NCBI RefSeq assembly: GCF_009389715.1
Contig: NC_052405.1
Coordinates: 10,494,694-10,558,693 of the forward strand
Source of the DNA: Phoenix dactylifera
Lineage: Eukaryota > Streptophyta > Magnoliopsida > Arecales > Arecaceae
Direction of reading: 5' to 3'
DNA: 64,000 nucleotides
Positions 25,866-39,100 of this stretch are shown here, piece after piece (the stretch's first letter is position 1; every line of letters starts with the position of its first letter). The position numbers and the translations under genes were made by a program. Below the pieces are notes generated by a model that made no database searches, was not told where the DNA came from, and worked only from the letters and a program-made list of their open reading frames with translations.

Positions 25866-26175
25866 AGGCTGATAGGATTATATTAGAGGAGGACTCTGCT
25901 GTCTTGATTGATCGTCTTCAGACAGAGAGATAGAAGAAGGTGAAGCATCCGTTTCTGTCTGACATGCATGGGATCTAAATCAAACACGTTCTTCGGGAGA
26001 CGAACCAAGCGGCTGATAGGGTCGTCTTTTTTGTTGCCCAGCATTCCGAAGAGTTTCTATGGACTCAACAGTCCTCAGTTCGTTTTGCTCTATGTAGTTT
26101 TCTTGATAGTGATGTAGCTGGTTGTGCTCATATGAGAACAATTTAAACCGCCGAACCACAAAAAAAAAAAAAAAA
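25866..26175 (+). mobile_element. LINE 3' end fragment (RNase H tail), copy 4
   Basis: This is the best preserved copy. It reads LEADRIILEEDSAVLIDRLQ near its start, then, after a stretch with stops, IKHVLRETNQAADRVVFFVA with QHSEEFLW, a C-terminal extension ending in AHMRTI and a stop, a short tail (CGCCGAACCAC) and a poly-A run at 26160-26175. It is the RNase H end of a plant LINE with everything upstream missing. It inserted in the spacer beyond the 5' end of the ARGOS-like gene. Confidence 0.8.
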
Positions 26176-27656
26176 TCATATATGGTCCTTCACTAGTTAA
26201 TGGCAAAAGGCTCATGTTATGAGATGATGGCCCAATCCTGGATCTTTGATGACAACCAGCTCAATGAAACATGGTTGGTATTCCTCATGGAACCTTTGTT
26301 TTTAAATTTTATATTCTGATAAGTAATATATGTTCACAAATTTCTGAATGTAGAGGTACAGATAAAGCTCTGTTAGGTGGAGCTAGCATGGCAAGATCTA
26401 GAGTTACACCAGGGTGCAACTTCACTAAGAGCGTCCACAATTGTCCTTGCTGATTTGTCTCGGTTGCAGCCTTGCAGGAATGCCTTTTGAAATTGGAATT
26501 AGATCTAAATTTTACACTTGCAGTACATGAAACACCAAACGTGTACCAACTGACATCACTGAAATTGCAGGCGGTCCCTTTTAATGCAATTAAACGCACC
26601 CCGGATTCCAAAACCTTTTGTTTTGTATGATCCTATGTGCAGCCCAGCCCATAGTTTTTGGGACCAGTGTGCTACTGCACGTAGGGGCTTTTTTTTTTCT
26701 TTTTTTTCTTTTTTGTTGGAAGGGATGATCTCATCATGCATGTTATTACTGTATGATCCGAGGACTAATAGTAATTGAGCGTAGTATAACACGGAGCAAG
26801 GGCCCTAAAAATGAAAGAATGAATATTCATCCACAAAATCTTTATTTATTAAATTATAATTTATAGATATTTTTAAATTCCATAAGTTTAGATCGGTTGC
26901 TTGAAAAATTATGGACGTTCGTTAGTGATCGGCAGCTACAAAATTAGAATTCGATAGATTTTTTTATTACTCAAATCATATTCGTTCAGAATCTCATCCA
27001 AAGTTGCTAGTCGGAATATATTATTTAGATTTTTTGGTCATATACAAATATTTAAGATCGATTCAGTGCATAACCGATGTGAGACTAAATATATATGTAC
27101 ATGAATCCTCACATGCCTCCTCTATTTAAATCCTAATATCATTATTAGGCTAAAGATCCAAATTCATTGATCAGTTCCAACTGGCCTACACTATAGTGTC
27201 TCCTAATTCATACTGCTCATGAATCATAACTATTTTAATACCATTTGCAACAACCTAAGGGCCTATTAAAAAAAAATAAAAACCAAAAGGTATTTTTTAG
27301 ATTTTTTACTCCTACAAACTTTTCCATAATTTTTTTCTAAGATTGGGTTCAAAGGAAGGGATGAAAGGATATAATAAAATAAAGAGATGCGAGGGAAGCT
27401 TGGCTGGAAATTGCCGGCCAACTTGCACCTTGGATTACTTAGAAAACTCAGCTTCCGTACTTCCCTTTTGCTTGTTATAGTACCAAGGAGTTCCATCTTT
27501 AAACTGAAGTTTGTAAAGTAAGAGCACATAGAACACTACCCCCCAAGTCCTCAACCCCATAAAATAAACTAGAAATGAAGCTGATCCTGTTCCGGTACAC
27601 TCCTTTCATCCTCCCGGCTGCCCAAATGATTCCATTGTTTGCATTAGAGAGCTAGA

Positions 27657-27710
<54 letters not shown>

Positions 27711-28765
27711 ATATATATATATATATATATTTAATTCTCTCTCTATCTTTTGGTAGGCTCAGGTAGCCATAATCTATGGAAGAAACCTATCCTTCCAATT
27801 TTAAAAGTAGAGAGTTCCTAATTGCCATTTCTAAGCTACCCCTGTTTCAAACCATGCATGGTAATGATAGTGTTCTATTATTCTTATTATATATAGGTTT
27901 CATTCTACATTTAGTGCATGCCAGCATTTGGTTCAAACTGTGACATTTTTTATTCTTTTTTTTAGGATTATTATTTACAAACTAAAAGCAATTAAAGAGA
28001 ACACTGCGAATCTTATCCGAATTGTTTTTTCATTGTTTGCACAAATTTTGGATGTAACTTATCTAAATATTTTTTGATGCTAGATCAAGTGATAGAGGGA
28101 TACACCAACATGGTAGAGCTAATTTCAATATTATAAGATACATAAAATAATTTTTTTATTAATTTAGAGGAACCCAATTTATCGATTTATTTTTTGTTTA
28201 TCATCTTTTGTTTGTTAATTTTTATATTTGGGTGTTGGTGCATGCGCATCAAAAATTTCTCACACATTTAGTGCTGTCTTGATAATTTAACATTTGAAAA
28301 TCATACGTCTATCATGCCAATTTTTACAAATCATTTTTCTTCACAAGGTCAAGAGCTTTTCATGTAACGATAAGACATTACTATTATGAACAAACAATTT
28401 TTTAGGAAATTTTATAGATCAAAGTTTAACAAAGACTATCCTTACCTAAGATAATCTCCATTTCTTTCAACTGATGTTTGATCCATCAAACCAAGCATCA
28501 GAGCGCAGAGGAGAGGATGGAACTAAACATATGGAGATGGAACTTGGCCAAGACATGGAAATTGGCGTTGGTGGTACGACAGTCTAAAATCTAAAAAAAG
28601 TCTCCTCTAGGACTTGATGAATGGTAAATGGATTAAGAGGGGGATGCATCCTATGGTATTTATTGTACACATACTTTGAGTTTTAAGCAGTCTTCATCTC
28701 CATTCTCTACCGAGGCAGTTTTGTTTAGTTCCCACAAAAGGGACGAGAACACACCAAATACTATT
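26176..28765. other. Gene-free spacer
   Basis: AT-rich DNA with no supported exon. A long TA microsatellite occupies 27659-27730, interrupted once by CATG. Short frames of 60-100 codons have no domain content. Confidence 0.5.
27659..27730. repeat. TA microsatellite, about 70 bp
   Basis: Nearly pure (AT)n with one ACATGT interruption near 27703. Likely length-variable and able to form a cruciform. Confidence 0.95.
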
Positions 28766-28982
28766 ATTATTATTATTTTTTTTTTTGCTGAAACGGAAGA
28801 ATCATAAATAATGTGTACGAATATAGCCAAGAATGTCAAAAAACAGGACAACGTGGAGAGCATTAGGCATCTCCGCCTCTCCCACCCATAGATGATCTCG
28901 TGAATGGTTGGCGACAAAGAAAGCCGCCCAGTCCATAGCCTCATTTGCCTCCCTGAACACATGCTTGGTTTAAGTGCATCCA
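28766..28982 (-). mobile_element. LINE 3' end fragment (RNase H tail), copy 5
   Basis: The minus strand reads KHVFREANEAMDWAAFFVAN then HSRDHLWVGEAEMPN, the RNase H C-terminal motif, followed by tail sequence matching copies 1 and 3. It ends in an A run and (AAT)n, seen as ATTATTATT and T runs at 28762-28787 on the plus strand. It is 5' truncated. Confidence 0.78.
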
Positions 28983-29838
28983 AAAAGAGCAAGACAAGAG
29001 CTTAAAAAAAGAAAGGCGAGTGTACTCCAATTGGTTGCTTACGGCCAGGTCGAGGGTTGTGAGCGTCGCTTGGGTCACGTAGAGATCAAAGTTGGAGCCT
29101 TGGATTTGATGAAGACATTGGAGCCGAAGTTGGATTATATGGTTTTATTGCGTTCAAAATATTTTTCTAGCTGGTGTCTCATAGAGAAATTATACTTTAC
29201 ACAGAGCGATGCACGCAGGCAATCGTATTCGGACACATGGTTTTTTTTCACTATAATATTTTAAACAACTTCCCTCATGAGAATTGACAAAATAGGACTA
29301 AAACTAGATCGAGTATTAGTATATTTGTTTTATTTGGCAAATACAGATATGGATATGGATGTTAGCAAGATGCATATCTATATTTATTTTAAATGGATAT
29401 AAATATAAATTGAATACTAAAAGTATAGATATAAATATGGATATAAATTAGATAATTAAGCTCTATGACCATAGAATCAAAGATATTACTAAGGGGATCA
29501 TAAATCAAGTTAATAGTATGTTAATGTGATCATTTATTTTTCTTAAAAATTCATGAGCGCTATATTAAATTAAATAAGATTACAAATAGAATCAAATATT
29601 GAAATATGGATAGGATAGTTATTTATTCATATTTTTATTTTTTTTGACGAATATTGATATAGATATGGATATTAGTTGGATATTTAAATTTATATTCATA
29701 TCCGGATAGATTTGAATATGAAAACAAATTCAAACGGATATTATTTGATCTACTTTTACCACTAGGACGATCTAAACTCCCATAGCCAATTCAACCTATG
29801 ACCATTAAGCAGTTGCTTAACGGTCTGCTTTGTAGCCT

Positions 29839-29869
<31 letters not shown>

Positions 29870-30654
29870 GATTACCGTATTGTGTAAATATGGTGTCAAT
29901 CTCTGTTCTGGATGAACATTTGGAAATGAATCATTGAGCAAAAAAACAAAGCTAACACAGCACAAAAATAGTACTACTATATTATTCCAACAAAGAAGAA
30001 AATATGTAACCTTTATTTCATACTGATTGATAGGATCAAAAATCTTATACAAAGATTTGGTCATCTATCATCCAAATCTAAGAAAAGAATAACCACAAGA
30101 AATTTGCCAATAGTTTAACCAGCCCACATTGTTTCCTATCAACAAATTATTCAATATTTAATCAGAATGTGAGTATGACAAGCTAACTTGCTAGAAATGC
30201 CCAGCGGATCAACTTATTTCTGTCATCTCAAATGTAATTCGAGACTTAATAACAGCACACTAGCTTCTTGATTTTCTTCGAATCTTGTCATCAAAAGTCA
30301 TGACGATGACGGCGACGACAACAACAACAACAAAAACTAGGCGCTGTTCGATTGTTTTGACTTCCAAAACTATTTTTTGCCATTTTTTCTCTATTTTAGT
30401 TGTTACAAAAATCTTGATTTAGATATTAATTGAAGTGTCTTAAAAGATATATGGTAAGGGTCTACCTAATATTATTCATACAAAGTTTGAACCCATTAAC
30501 ATTCTAACAGCCTAAGTGGTGCACCTCGCAATAGCAATTCCTCTAACTTCTAATTGTACATTTAAGATCCTTCAGCAAAAAACCAAACTCAGCTTATGCT
30601 TGCAATGAGTTCTCATGCATATGTCAGACCTTAATGAAGATTGACATGAGATAT
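28983..30654. other. Gene-free spacer; GATATGGATAT-rich repeat
   Basis: A 96-codon plus-strand frame at 28974-29264 starts inside the adjoining LINE fragment and is not recognised. From about 29330 to 29720 the DNA is rich in ATATGGATAT-type words in both orientations (for example near 29345 and 29660), like a decayed inverted-repeat element without clear ends. A long T run lies near 29850. Confidence 0.4.
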
Positions 30655-31747
30655 AGCCCTATTTGGGAGAGCTATTAGTAGTAGAGGTTTTGGAAGTAGA
30701 GCTGTTGGAAGTAGAGCTGTCTGAAGTAGAGCGTTTATAAAAAACTGTTTGTTGTTAGGTAACTACATTTCTAAAGTGCTGTGGTACTTTAACATGTGTT
30801 TGGTAAACAAACCGAGAAAGTACTTTTGTATGACAAAATGACCATAAAGGACATTACCAGTATTATACAATAGAGCATAATAAAATATAATATGTATTAA
30901 TACATAAATATATGATATAGTATAATATTAATGTAATGTAATATAATATTATTATAATATAGTACTATAACATTATGTATTATAGAATAATAATTTAATA
31001 TAATATTAAATTATTTAACATAACATATCAATGTATTATGATATAATGTAATATAATATTATATTTATAGTATAATACAATAATAAATATATAAAATATT
31101 ATAATTATTAGTTTAAATTAATTTTTCATTATTCTAATGACCATTTATCCCTCTAACAAATTTTCTAGCTAGGTGATTAAATTGGTTAAATAATTACTAA
31201 TATTTTTATTTAGTTATTTATTTAGATCAGATTATTTGCTACTCACTCATTATTTTCTTTTTTATTTATTTTATTTATTTATTTATTATTTTATTTCATT
31301 GAAATATAGAGGGGTCGTCGGCCATGGGTGGTGGCCGACATGGTGGCTGCCACCGTGGCAGCCACGAGCTCCCAAAACAAAAACAAAAAAAGAAAAAAAA
31401 AGAAGAGGAAGAAGGAATAAAGGCGGCGACGTTGAGAGGAAGAGAAGATAGAGAGGGAGAGGGAGGGGATGGGTGAGAGAGGAAGAGGTGGGATGAGGGT
31501 TTTGGAGGAAAAAAGTGAGATTTAAATGGAGGTATTTTGGTCCAAAAAACAACTTTCCGACAAAGCTGAAAACAGTATTTTCGGAAAGCTCCAAATTGGA
31601 GCTTCTTCCTAAAAGCTGTTTTCAGCTTTCCGCAGAAGCTGAAACAGCTTTCCAAAAATTTTACCAAACACCATTTTTTATCTAAAAGTACTTTTGGAGG
31701 GCCGGAAAGTGCTTTTTGGCCCTTCAAAAGCTCCCCCAAACAGAGCC
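30655..31747. mobile_element. MITE-like DNA element, about 1.1 kb
   Basis: The left end (GCCCTATTTGGGAGAGCT) and the inverted right end (GGCTCTGTTTGGGGGAGCTT) are imperfect terminal inverted repeats. Subterminal blocks built from AAGTAGAGCTGT on the left and AGCTGTTTCAGC or AAGCTGAAAACAGC on the right support a single element. The interior is about 400 bp of very AT-rich DNA, then a GC-rich part with a perfect hairpin (31343-31365, GTGGCTGCCAC and its complement around one base) and a purine-rich tract. I find no transposase; frames up to 164 codons here are low-complexity. A 3-bp ATA flank is possible but weak. Confidence 0.6.
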
Positions 31748-33125
31748 AATAATCAAGAAAACAACATATGTCAATATTCCTCTCTTGCAAGTGTTTCCAT
31801 TATACCACATGAGGAATCATTTCTCTCTGAACTCCTCTGTTAGAAGCAAACACTAGCCTCAAGTGGATCATTTCATTAATTCCAAGGAGAAATTGAGACG
31901 CAATAAATATTGCAACTTGGCACAAACATTGCCACAGGGTTTGGTGAAGAAAAAGATTACAAATTAAGATGAGAAGTATTTTGTTGGATCTTTTATAAAG
32001 CTTTGCCAAAGCTGATCTTGCGATGGCCGTCATAGCGACTTAACCTGAAACATTTGTTTCCATGATCCAAAATATTCTCCCCTCCTCCCCTAACGATGGA
32101 GAATAGTTTATGAAGAAATCCCTCTTAGACTCCAAATCTTTAGCACATCGCATACTTCATGGCCCAATCCAAAAGAGAGTAATACTGACAAAAAAAAAGT
32201 TCAATAGAGAGTTTAGAGATGTTCTATGTGACATCCATGCAAGGTGAGGGCCATCTGGACTAGATAATTGGAATTGGATTTTTTTTTCTTTAATGCATCG
32301 ATGATTAGTAGGTGAACTGCATTGCATGCATTACACCCCAGATCCGAAGCATGACATAGCCCTGCTACACAAAGCCCATAATAAAAAAGTTATATATGGC
32401 ATGATAAAATTTGCCCAATTTCATAAGATGATTAGTAGGAGAACTGCATTGCATGAGTTAGGGTAATGCTTGTCATCAGAAAAGAAATATGAAAGCAAAA
32501 TGCAAGCAAGCAAGATCCCTAAGAAATCATTGGCCCAAATGGAGTGCCCCTCCTTGCTGATAGGCAGCTTCATTGGCCCAAATGAAGTGCCCAAATCAAC
32601 TGGAATTTTCTTGTAAGCAACCCCATGCTTTTGAATTCTTATTGAATCCATGATCACAACACATCCAATTATTCACATCACAAAAGCCTGATTTCAATTC
32701 ATTTTATTCTATAATTTCAGGTGAACAACTGCTGTAATTTCCTTGAAGAAGAACTTCTTCACCACATGAACCAAGTTCAATGTGAGCTCCCTTCTCCTCT
32801 TCTGGTCACCCCCTTTTATGGTAACAAACACCGCACCGCACGAAGCATTGCCGCTTATAGTTATAGACTAGTCCAAGTCCCAATTATTGACTACTAAAAG
32901 AAGGGGATTAACGAGAGGGTGACATAACGGCGGAGGCTCCGATCCCGTCCTCTGGTCTTTTCCCCCTTCCGGTCTCCCACCGCATCTCGCCGTGGGAGAA
33001 GCCGAAGGGGAGCGAGAGCTCCGTCCCCCCCGCCCCTCCCCATTAGAAGAAGAAGAAGAAGTCTTCTCTTCTCTCTTCTCCTCTTCTCCTATTCTTCTTT
33101 CTCCCCTCGTTGCCGGAGGGCTGAG
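31748..33125. other. Upstream region of the 158-residue gene
   Basis: No exon found until 33126. A phrase around GATTAGTAGGTGAACTGCATTG (32304) recurs near 32429 (GATTAGTAGGAGAACTGCATTG), and GGCCCAAATGGAGTGCCC near 32532 recurs as GGCCCAAATGAAGTGCCC near 32574; both are local duplications. From about 33000 the DNA is GC- and CT-rich with a short (AGA)n run (33045-33061), as expected of a 5' leader. Confidence 0.5.
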
Positions 33126-36100
33126 ATGATCGAGAACAACAACAATCCCGAGGGCGGCAAGAGATACGCGCCTCCCGCTCAAAGGTACACCATCTTCCCC
33201 CCTCTCCTTTCGCCGTTTTCTTGGAATCGCTATCGTCCCGTTTCTTGATTCGAGAGATCTATCCGATTCCAATGCTTTCTTTTCTTGGTTCCGATTTCTA
33301 TTGGGTTTTCTGCATTGTGGGTTCTACTTTCTTCTTTTTTTCCCCCCTTTCGTTCTTTACATATGATTCTTTTTTGGTGTTATATGCTTGTTTTTGCTTC
33401 TTTTTTTTTTTTCTTTTTGTTCTTTTTGGTGTCAGTTTTTGCTCTTTTTTTTTCTTTTTCGTTCGTTTGATCGTATTCTTTTTGGTGTTATCTACTTGTT
33501 TTTTAGTTTCTCAATTGTTTAACGGCTTGATGTCTCAGGAACCGATCCCTCAACCGGCGCAAATCTGGAGGTATTTTCTTTATACTCTTCTCTTTGTGAT
33601 AGATGATGGTTGTTTGTCGTTGACATAGTTTCGTTTTTCTGTTATTGGTAATACGTGTGCAGTGCTTGTAGTAACTATTTCTCAAACTGCGACCTTGAGC
33701 TTAAGGAGTGGGCTGAATTTACTTGTGTATATTCTCACAACCAAATTGGGTTTAAATAGAAAGATTTATTAATTTTCAAATGTTCAAGAATAATCTGCAA
33801 GTTTAATTTTAGCATCAAGGTTAGCCTGAGGTCCAAAAGGTCTTGGCTGAAATGGATTCGCGAGTAAGCCTGGTTTCGGTTGTTGTTTACTCATTTTAGA
33901 TGATTTTAGCTAGTCTCGGTCAATTTTTTTTTTTTAAAAAAAAACCTATTTCGAGCTTTCACATTAAAAATCTGAAATATCTAGTTCCAACAATATTAGT
34001 AGCCAATTTTTGGTAGGACTTTATCTACACTTCTCGGGCTAGCATATTGGTAAGTGGGGTGGGAAGGGAAATCGATGGCTGGTAGTATGATATCCTATTA
34101 GCTTTCTCTCTTTACTTTTAGATGTTAAAACTTGTATGTGATTTACAATTTCAAAAAAAAGAAAAGTATTTGCTACTGCGTGTATATCTTTGATTACGGT
34201 TATCTAGAATGGGAGGACTTTTTTCTTGTGAAATGATGGCCGCAGGCTTCTCCTGATGTCTTTGACATGAATAAAAACTTGTCGCTTTTACCTTGTATAT
34301 ATAGATTCATTTGAAATTATGGAGTTGCATCCTTATTTGACTTTGCAAGTATTATATCATTGTCATTTGGAAAAGATCAAAGTTATGTCAAACTAAGAAA
34401 TTTATGGAGCTAAAATGTTTAAGATTTCAAGTGTCAAAGATACAAAAGCTACACTTAAAAGGAAGTAGTTCCTCTTTTCTTTTTGTTAGTAGATAAGGTG
34501 CAGACAATGAGATTATAGTTCTTTTGGCTAAAAAGAAGCTGTCTTCCTTTGTGTTTAAATGATGGGTTATATATATAACCTTCATCCTGCAGTTGCTTGG
34601 TGTTCCAATGATATAAAGAAAATAACAATGACAAGTTACCTAAAAAAAAAAACAATCAACACCTGCATTTGTGTTTTATTCTCTGTGGTGAAGTAGTATC
34701 TTCTCAAAATACTTAATTATCTCAGTTGGAGATGCTGTGGGAACACATTCTAAATGGGATTAGTTGATAGACCTAAAGACAAACTGAACAGTACATGAAC
34801 ATAATTGCAGTAAACATTTTGATTTTGCCTTCACTATCAATAGTATGTGCTTTGTGATGCTAATTAAAATTACCATATAGCTGCAGATACTTTGCATTCT
34901 TTATAATAAAAAAACCAATAGAATGATCTGATATTATATCATTTTGAATCCAGTGCTTGATAATCAATAAATTAGCAAAGACTGATAGTTGAGGGATGTC
35001 TTAAACCAACTACTGTAAGTCCATAAGTACCCAAGACCTGGATTTTTTAATGCAGTAGTTGCAGTGTTTACCAATCATAAACAATTTATTAGCAAGAAAT
35101 GATACATACTCTTCTGCACCAGATAGAAAGCTTCCACTGCATACATCTAATTATTTGTGCATCTAAAGTTTTGCAACATTTTGCATTTCCTTTATTCGTA
35201 ATTTCTGCACGAGTGCTTGAACTTGTAATTCTTTTGTGTTTGTCTGTATAGATCGATTTGAAAAAACAAGTTACTCCTATGGGATTGATGGGGAGAAGAG
35301 TCAAGCTTCTAATTTGAGAAATTTTCCTTCAACGGATCATGGGGAGGCTGGTGGCAGCAATGTTCAAAATGAAAACCATCCAGGATTGATACCCATAGAT
35401 GGGTGTTGTACCAGTGAGGCTGCACAACTTTTAAATGATCGTAAGTATGCAGTTGCAAATTACTGTCTGCGTCTTGGAGTTGTCATGTAAATTCCATGTG
35501 TCAGTCCTTTATCATAATCATGTGAAATTGCTGGCAAGGACGTGATGCATATTACTTGTTGTGTTCTCTGATTGATAGATGGGAAAATAAAACTATAAAC
35601 TGCAAAAGGCACGGTCTCTCGCACCTGCTTGATTGTCATTTGCATCTTATGTATTTCAATATTGTCTCACCGTGTTCACCGGTCTCTTGCAATATAAGAT
35701 ACTCCATGAAGTGGAAATAATGAGAATGAGTGGCATTGTAAGGATGTTTCCTTCAGTAATACTGTTGTCCTAAACATCAGTATAGGACTCAATGATAGGT
35801 TCACTTGTTTATGATGGTTCTATGGAGTGTTTGCATGCGCATGTGCTTGCATGCACGCAAGCCTGCATGGATGTACACATGCATGTAGTACACACAGGGC
35901 ATAACAACAGTACTTTGCACCCATTGCAAAATTCAATGCTGTTTGTTGAAACATGGAATTCTAAATTGTTGGACATGATCTACAAGACTTAAATACCAAT
36001 TTATAGAGCATATTTTTTTCGAACTTCTCTTCTATATATTAGGTTGCCTAAAATCAGCACACTGTATTGTGTGAACTATATATTTGGGAGAGTTGATGTA

Positions 36101-39100
36101 GAGACAAGATATTTTTTATGTTTTTGTATATAGACTTTGTAATGTTGTAGATGACATCCAGTGGTTTAGATTTTCAGTTTGCATTTGATTATTGAATTTT
36201 TATAGCAGGTGTAAAGTGCTCTTTTTGTACCCTGTATGTATTATAACCACGCCAGTATATGGTATACAACGATAGATATACACACATATGTACATGTAGG
36301 ATAGGTAGACAAAGCTGAATTCTTTTAATTTTGAAAACCTGGCAAGCAAATTCGTTTTTTTATGTGTATTTATCATTACATAATTCTTAACCATAACCAT
36401 CCAGGCTTATCCCAGCTACTTGGAGCCAGCTTTATGATCCTGATCCACTAAGCTATCAGCACATAATCGTTAGTGAATAACATACCATTTAGTGCTATGT
36501 TCCTGAGCACACCTGCCTAGCATACTGAAGTGGGTTGAAGTTGATTGTCAGGGAACACCTTCAACAGATGCTTGTGTACATTGTTGCTGCCTGATTTTCT
36601 GACAGTTATGTACTACGAAAAATTTTAGTTCCTCTCATTGGATATATGTTTTCGTTATCATAGACTTGCTTTATTTTTCAATAATACCATATTATCTGCA
36701 TCATGCTCAGAATCAAAACCGATATGGTATTAGCCTGAAAGTACAGCATGAGTTTGCAAGAGGCTAGGGTGTTCACTACCAGGCTTTTTAATTGGTGAAT
36801 GTTAATCATCAGAGGCGGCTGCTGAGATAACTGTCAGAGATATCATTTTTGTTTTTGATTACCAATTATGCGCATGTCGATGTTGTATGTTTTGTCCAAA
36901 TTGCTTTCATATGCAAATCATTTTCTTCATTTGCACTCATGTGGGATGCATGCTCCTGCACTCATGTGGGGTACATGCTCAGCAACCAGTGTAATCATTC
37001 ATCTTAAGTAAATCTGCTCCGTTAGTCTTATTTTTGTGACTTTGTCTCAAGTTTTCACTTTATTTGTTTAGAATAATCCAGATTTCCTGGTTTGTTTATG
37101 AGGATTGTTGTTAGTTTAACATTTTTCTTTGGAAATTATGCACAACCATACACCACAACAACATTGCTTCAACCAAATTTTAGTCGTATTGTATTGTTTT
37201 ATGCTGTTAATTAGCTGCATGACTCTCACACTACTTACATTTTATATGTAGGTTGGGCAAATGCCATGCACTTGTGCAATGATCCATCAGTTGATTTATC
37301 TGGTGGGTTATATATCTCTATGGTCTTGTAAATTCTGTAAGTTTGTTTGTTGAACTGGCGTGGTTGCTGATTTCGGGAATTGCTTTGCTTAGCCAAATCA
37401 AAATTTCCATTTGAAAGATTGAATCGATGAACTTTCAAATTTGATTTGAAATTCTTGTGGTCTTTTTTAGATTATGTTTCCATTATAGGTTCTTTTGATG
37501 TCTTATCAAGTATAATGAATCCTAGTATTTTATTTATAGCACTGAATTTCCTGTATTTATATTCTATATTGCTTATACTCTAAAGCTGTTATGAGGGAAG
37601 GTTATGAATGTTGATTTCTATGTGGTAGGATATCCCCTGAGACTTGGAGAAAGAAACAATTGACACTTATTCATTTTCTATAAGTATTTATCCATCATCT
37701 CTAAAAAGAAATTGGGTATTGAGGTTATGAAAGCTTTTAGATTTTCCAAATAATGCTATGCACAAACCTGGTGCGAACAAATCCTAGTTTCTACTTCTAT
37801 GGATCCCTTCAGTTGGTTTGCCACACCTCTGTTGCATTTGTATTGACCATTATATTTGACACTATACAATCCCCTTGATCAAGAATCTGGAATGCTATTA
37901 GCCTATTACCCTAGACCCAGGAACTTTGTCCATTTATCTAACGTATAAATTAACCTCTACATGGAAGTGGGACAGCTGCTTACTCTTTGCATGTATTAGT
38001 AAGAATGGCATGGGCATGCAGCCTCGTGCAATCAAAACATGTAGGTGTGCATGCTCATGTACACATGTATGTGCACATTCACGATCACATAATGATGGAT
38101 GCATATTAGCACATAAAAACTGATGCTGAACTCTTGTAGTAGTGTTGTTGGTAACATATCTACAAGAAACATTCCTTGCATCACATGCTTTGATAAAATC
38201 ATTAGCAAGAAACTGTGGATCATGATTGCTTGAAGCTGATGATACCTTTTTATTGGCTTCCAATGGTTTTGGTTCTTGGAAAAGGTATCGATATGTATAG
38301 GTAACAAATATTGCATGAAGGGGCTGGGTGAGGTGAATTACTCAAAGTGCTTTGAAAGGTGTCAGTAGGTGCACTAAGCTGGAGCCTGGCATGTATGCCT
38401 GCTGGGCTGTGTTCACCCAATATCATTGAATTTTGGTGATGACAAGAAAAATATAATATTCCCAGGACAGTGTGAAAACAAGCATCTTTTGCGAAAGGAA
38501 TTCCTGGGTTATACCAAAATGACTGAAATTAGGGAAAGGTTCTTTTGAAGACAGCAGGTTCATCCGGTGGGACTAAATCATTTGCAATCCAGACTTAGCC
38601 ATCAAGCTTGCAGTATGCATATCTTGGCACCCATATGTCACATACTCTTGTAAGGATAATCTTTACGATTTAAATATTTTTTATCAAGGACCTTTGCCGA
38701 TTTTGAACACATTGTGGGAATCAAAATCTTTAGGTAAATGAGATTTTAGTTTATGAATCTTTCTGGGTTTTAGTTTGTTAAAGATTTATGTAAGCTGCCA
38801 AGGATATTAAGCAGATTTTGAAGTCTTCCATCAATCTTAATACTATTGAATTTTTTAGTTGGTCGAAGCGGCTCATTCTTTTCTTTTTCCCTCTCCAGTA
38901 TTTGATATCTCATCTTCTTATCTTTGCCCTAGGTGCTCTTTGCAAGTCTCATTGCATCAACAAGCCAACCGCTTGTAATCAAGAGTGATTTGGCACAGTT
39001 CTTTCTGTTGTTCTACCGGCTTAAAAGCAGTTGACAGGATTTTGTCATATTCAAGGAAAGTCAGTTCTCTTCCCAATCTTCTCCAGTGTTACTATAGACA

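Noticed and set aside
28974-29264. 96-codon plus-strand frame
   Set aside because: Starts within an antisense LINE fragment and has no recognisable content; chance or part of an older repeat.
31236-31790. Frames up to 164 codons rich in Pro, Ser and Phe
   Set aside because: Low-complexity purine/pyrimidine tract and hairpin inside the MITE-like element; overlapping frames on both strands.
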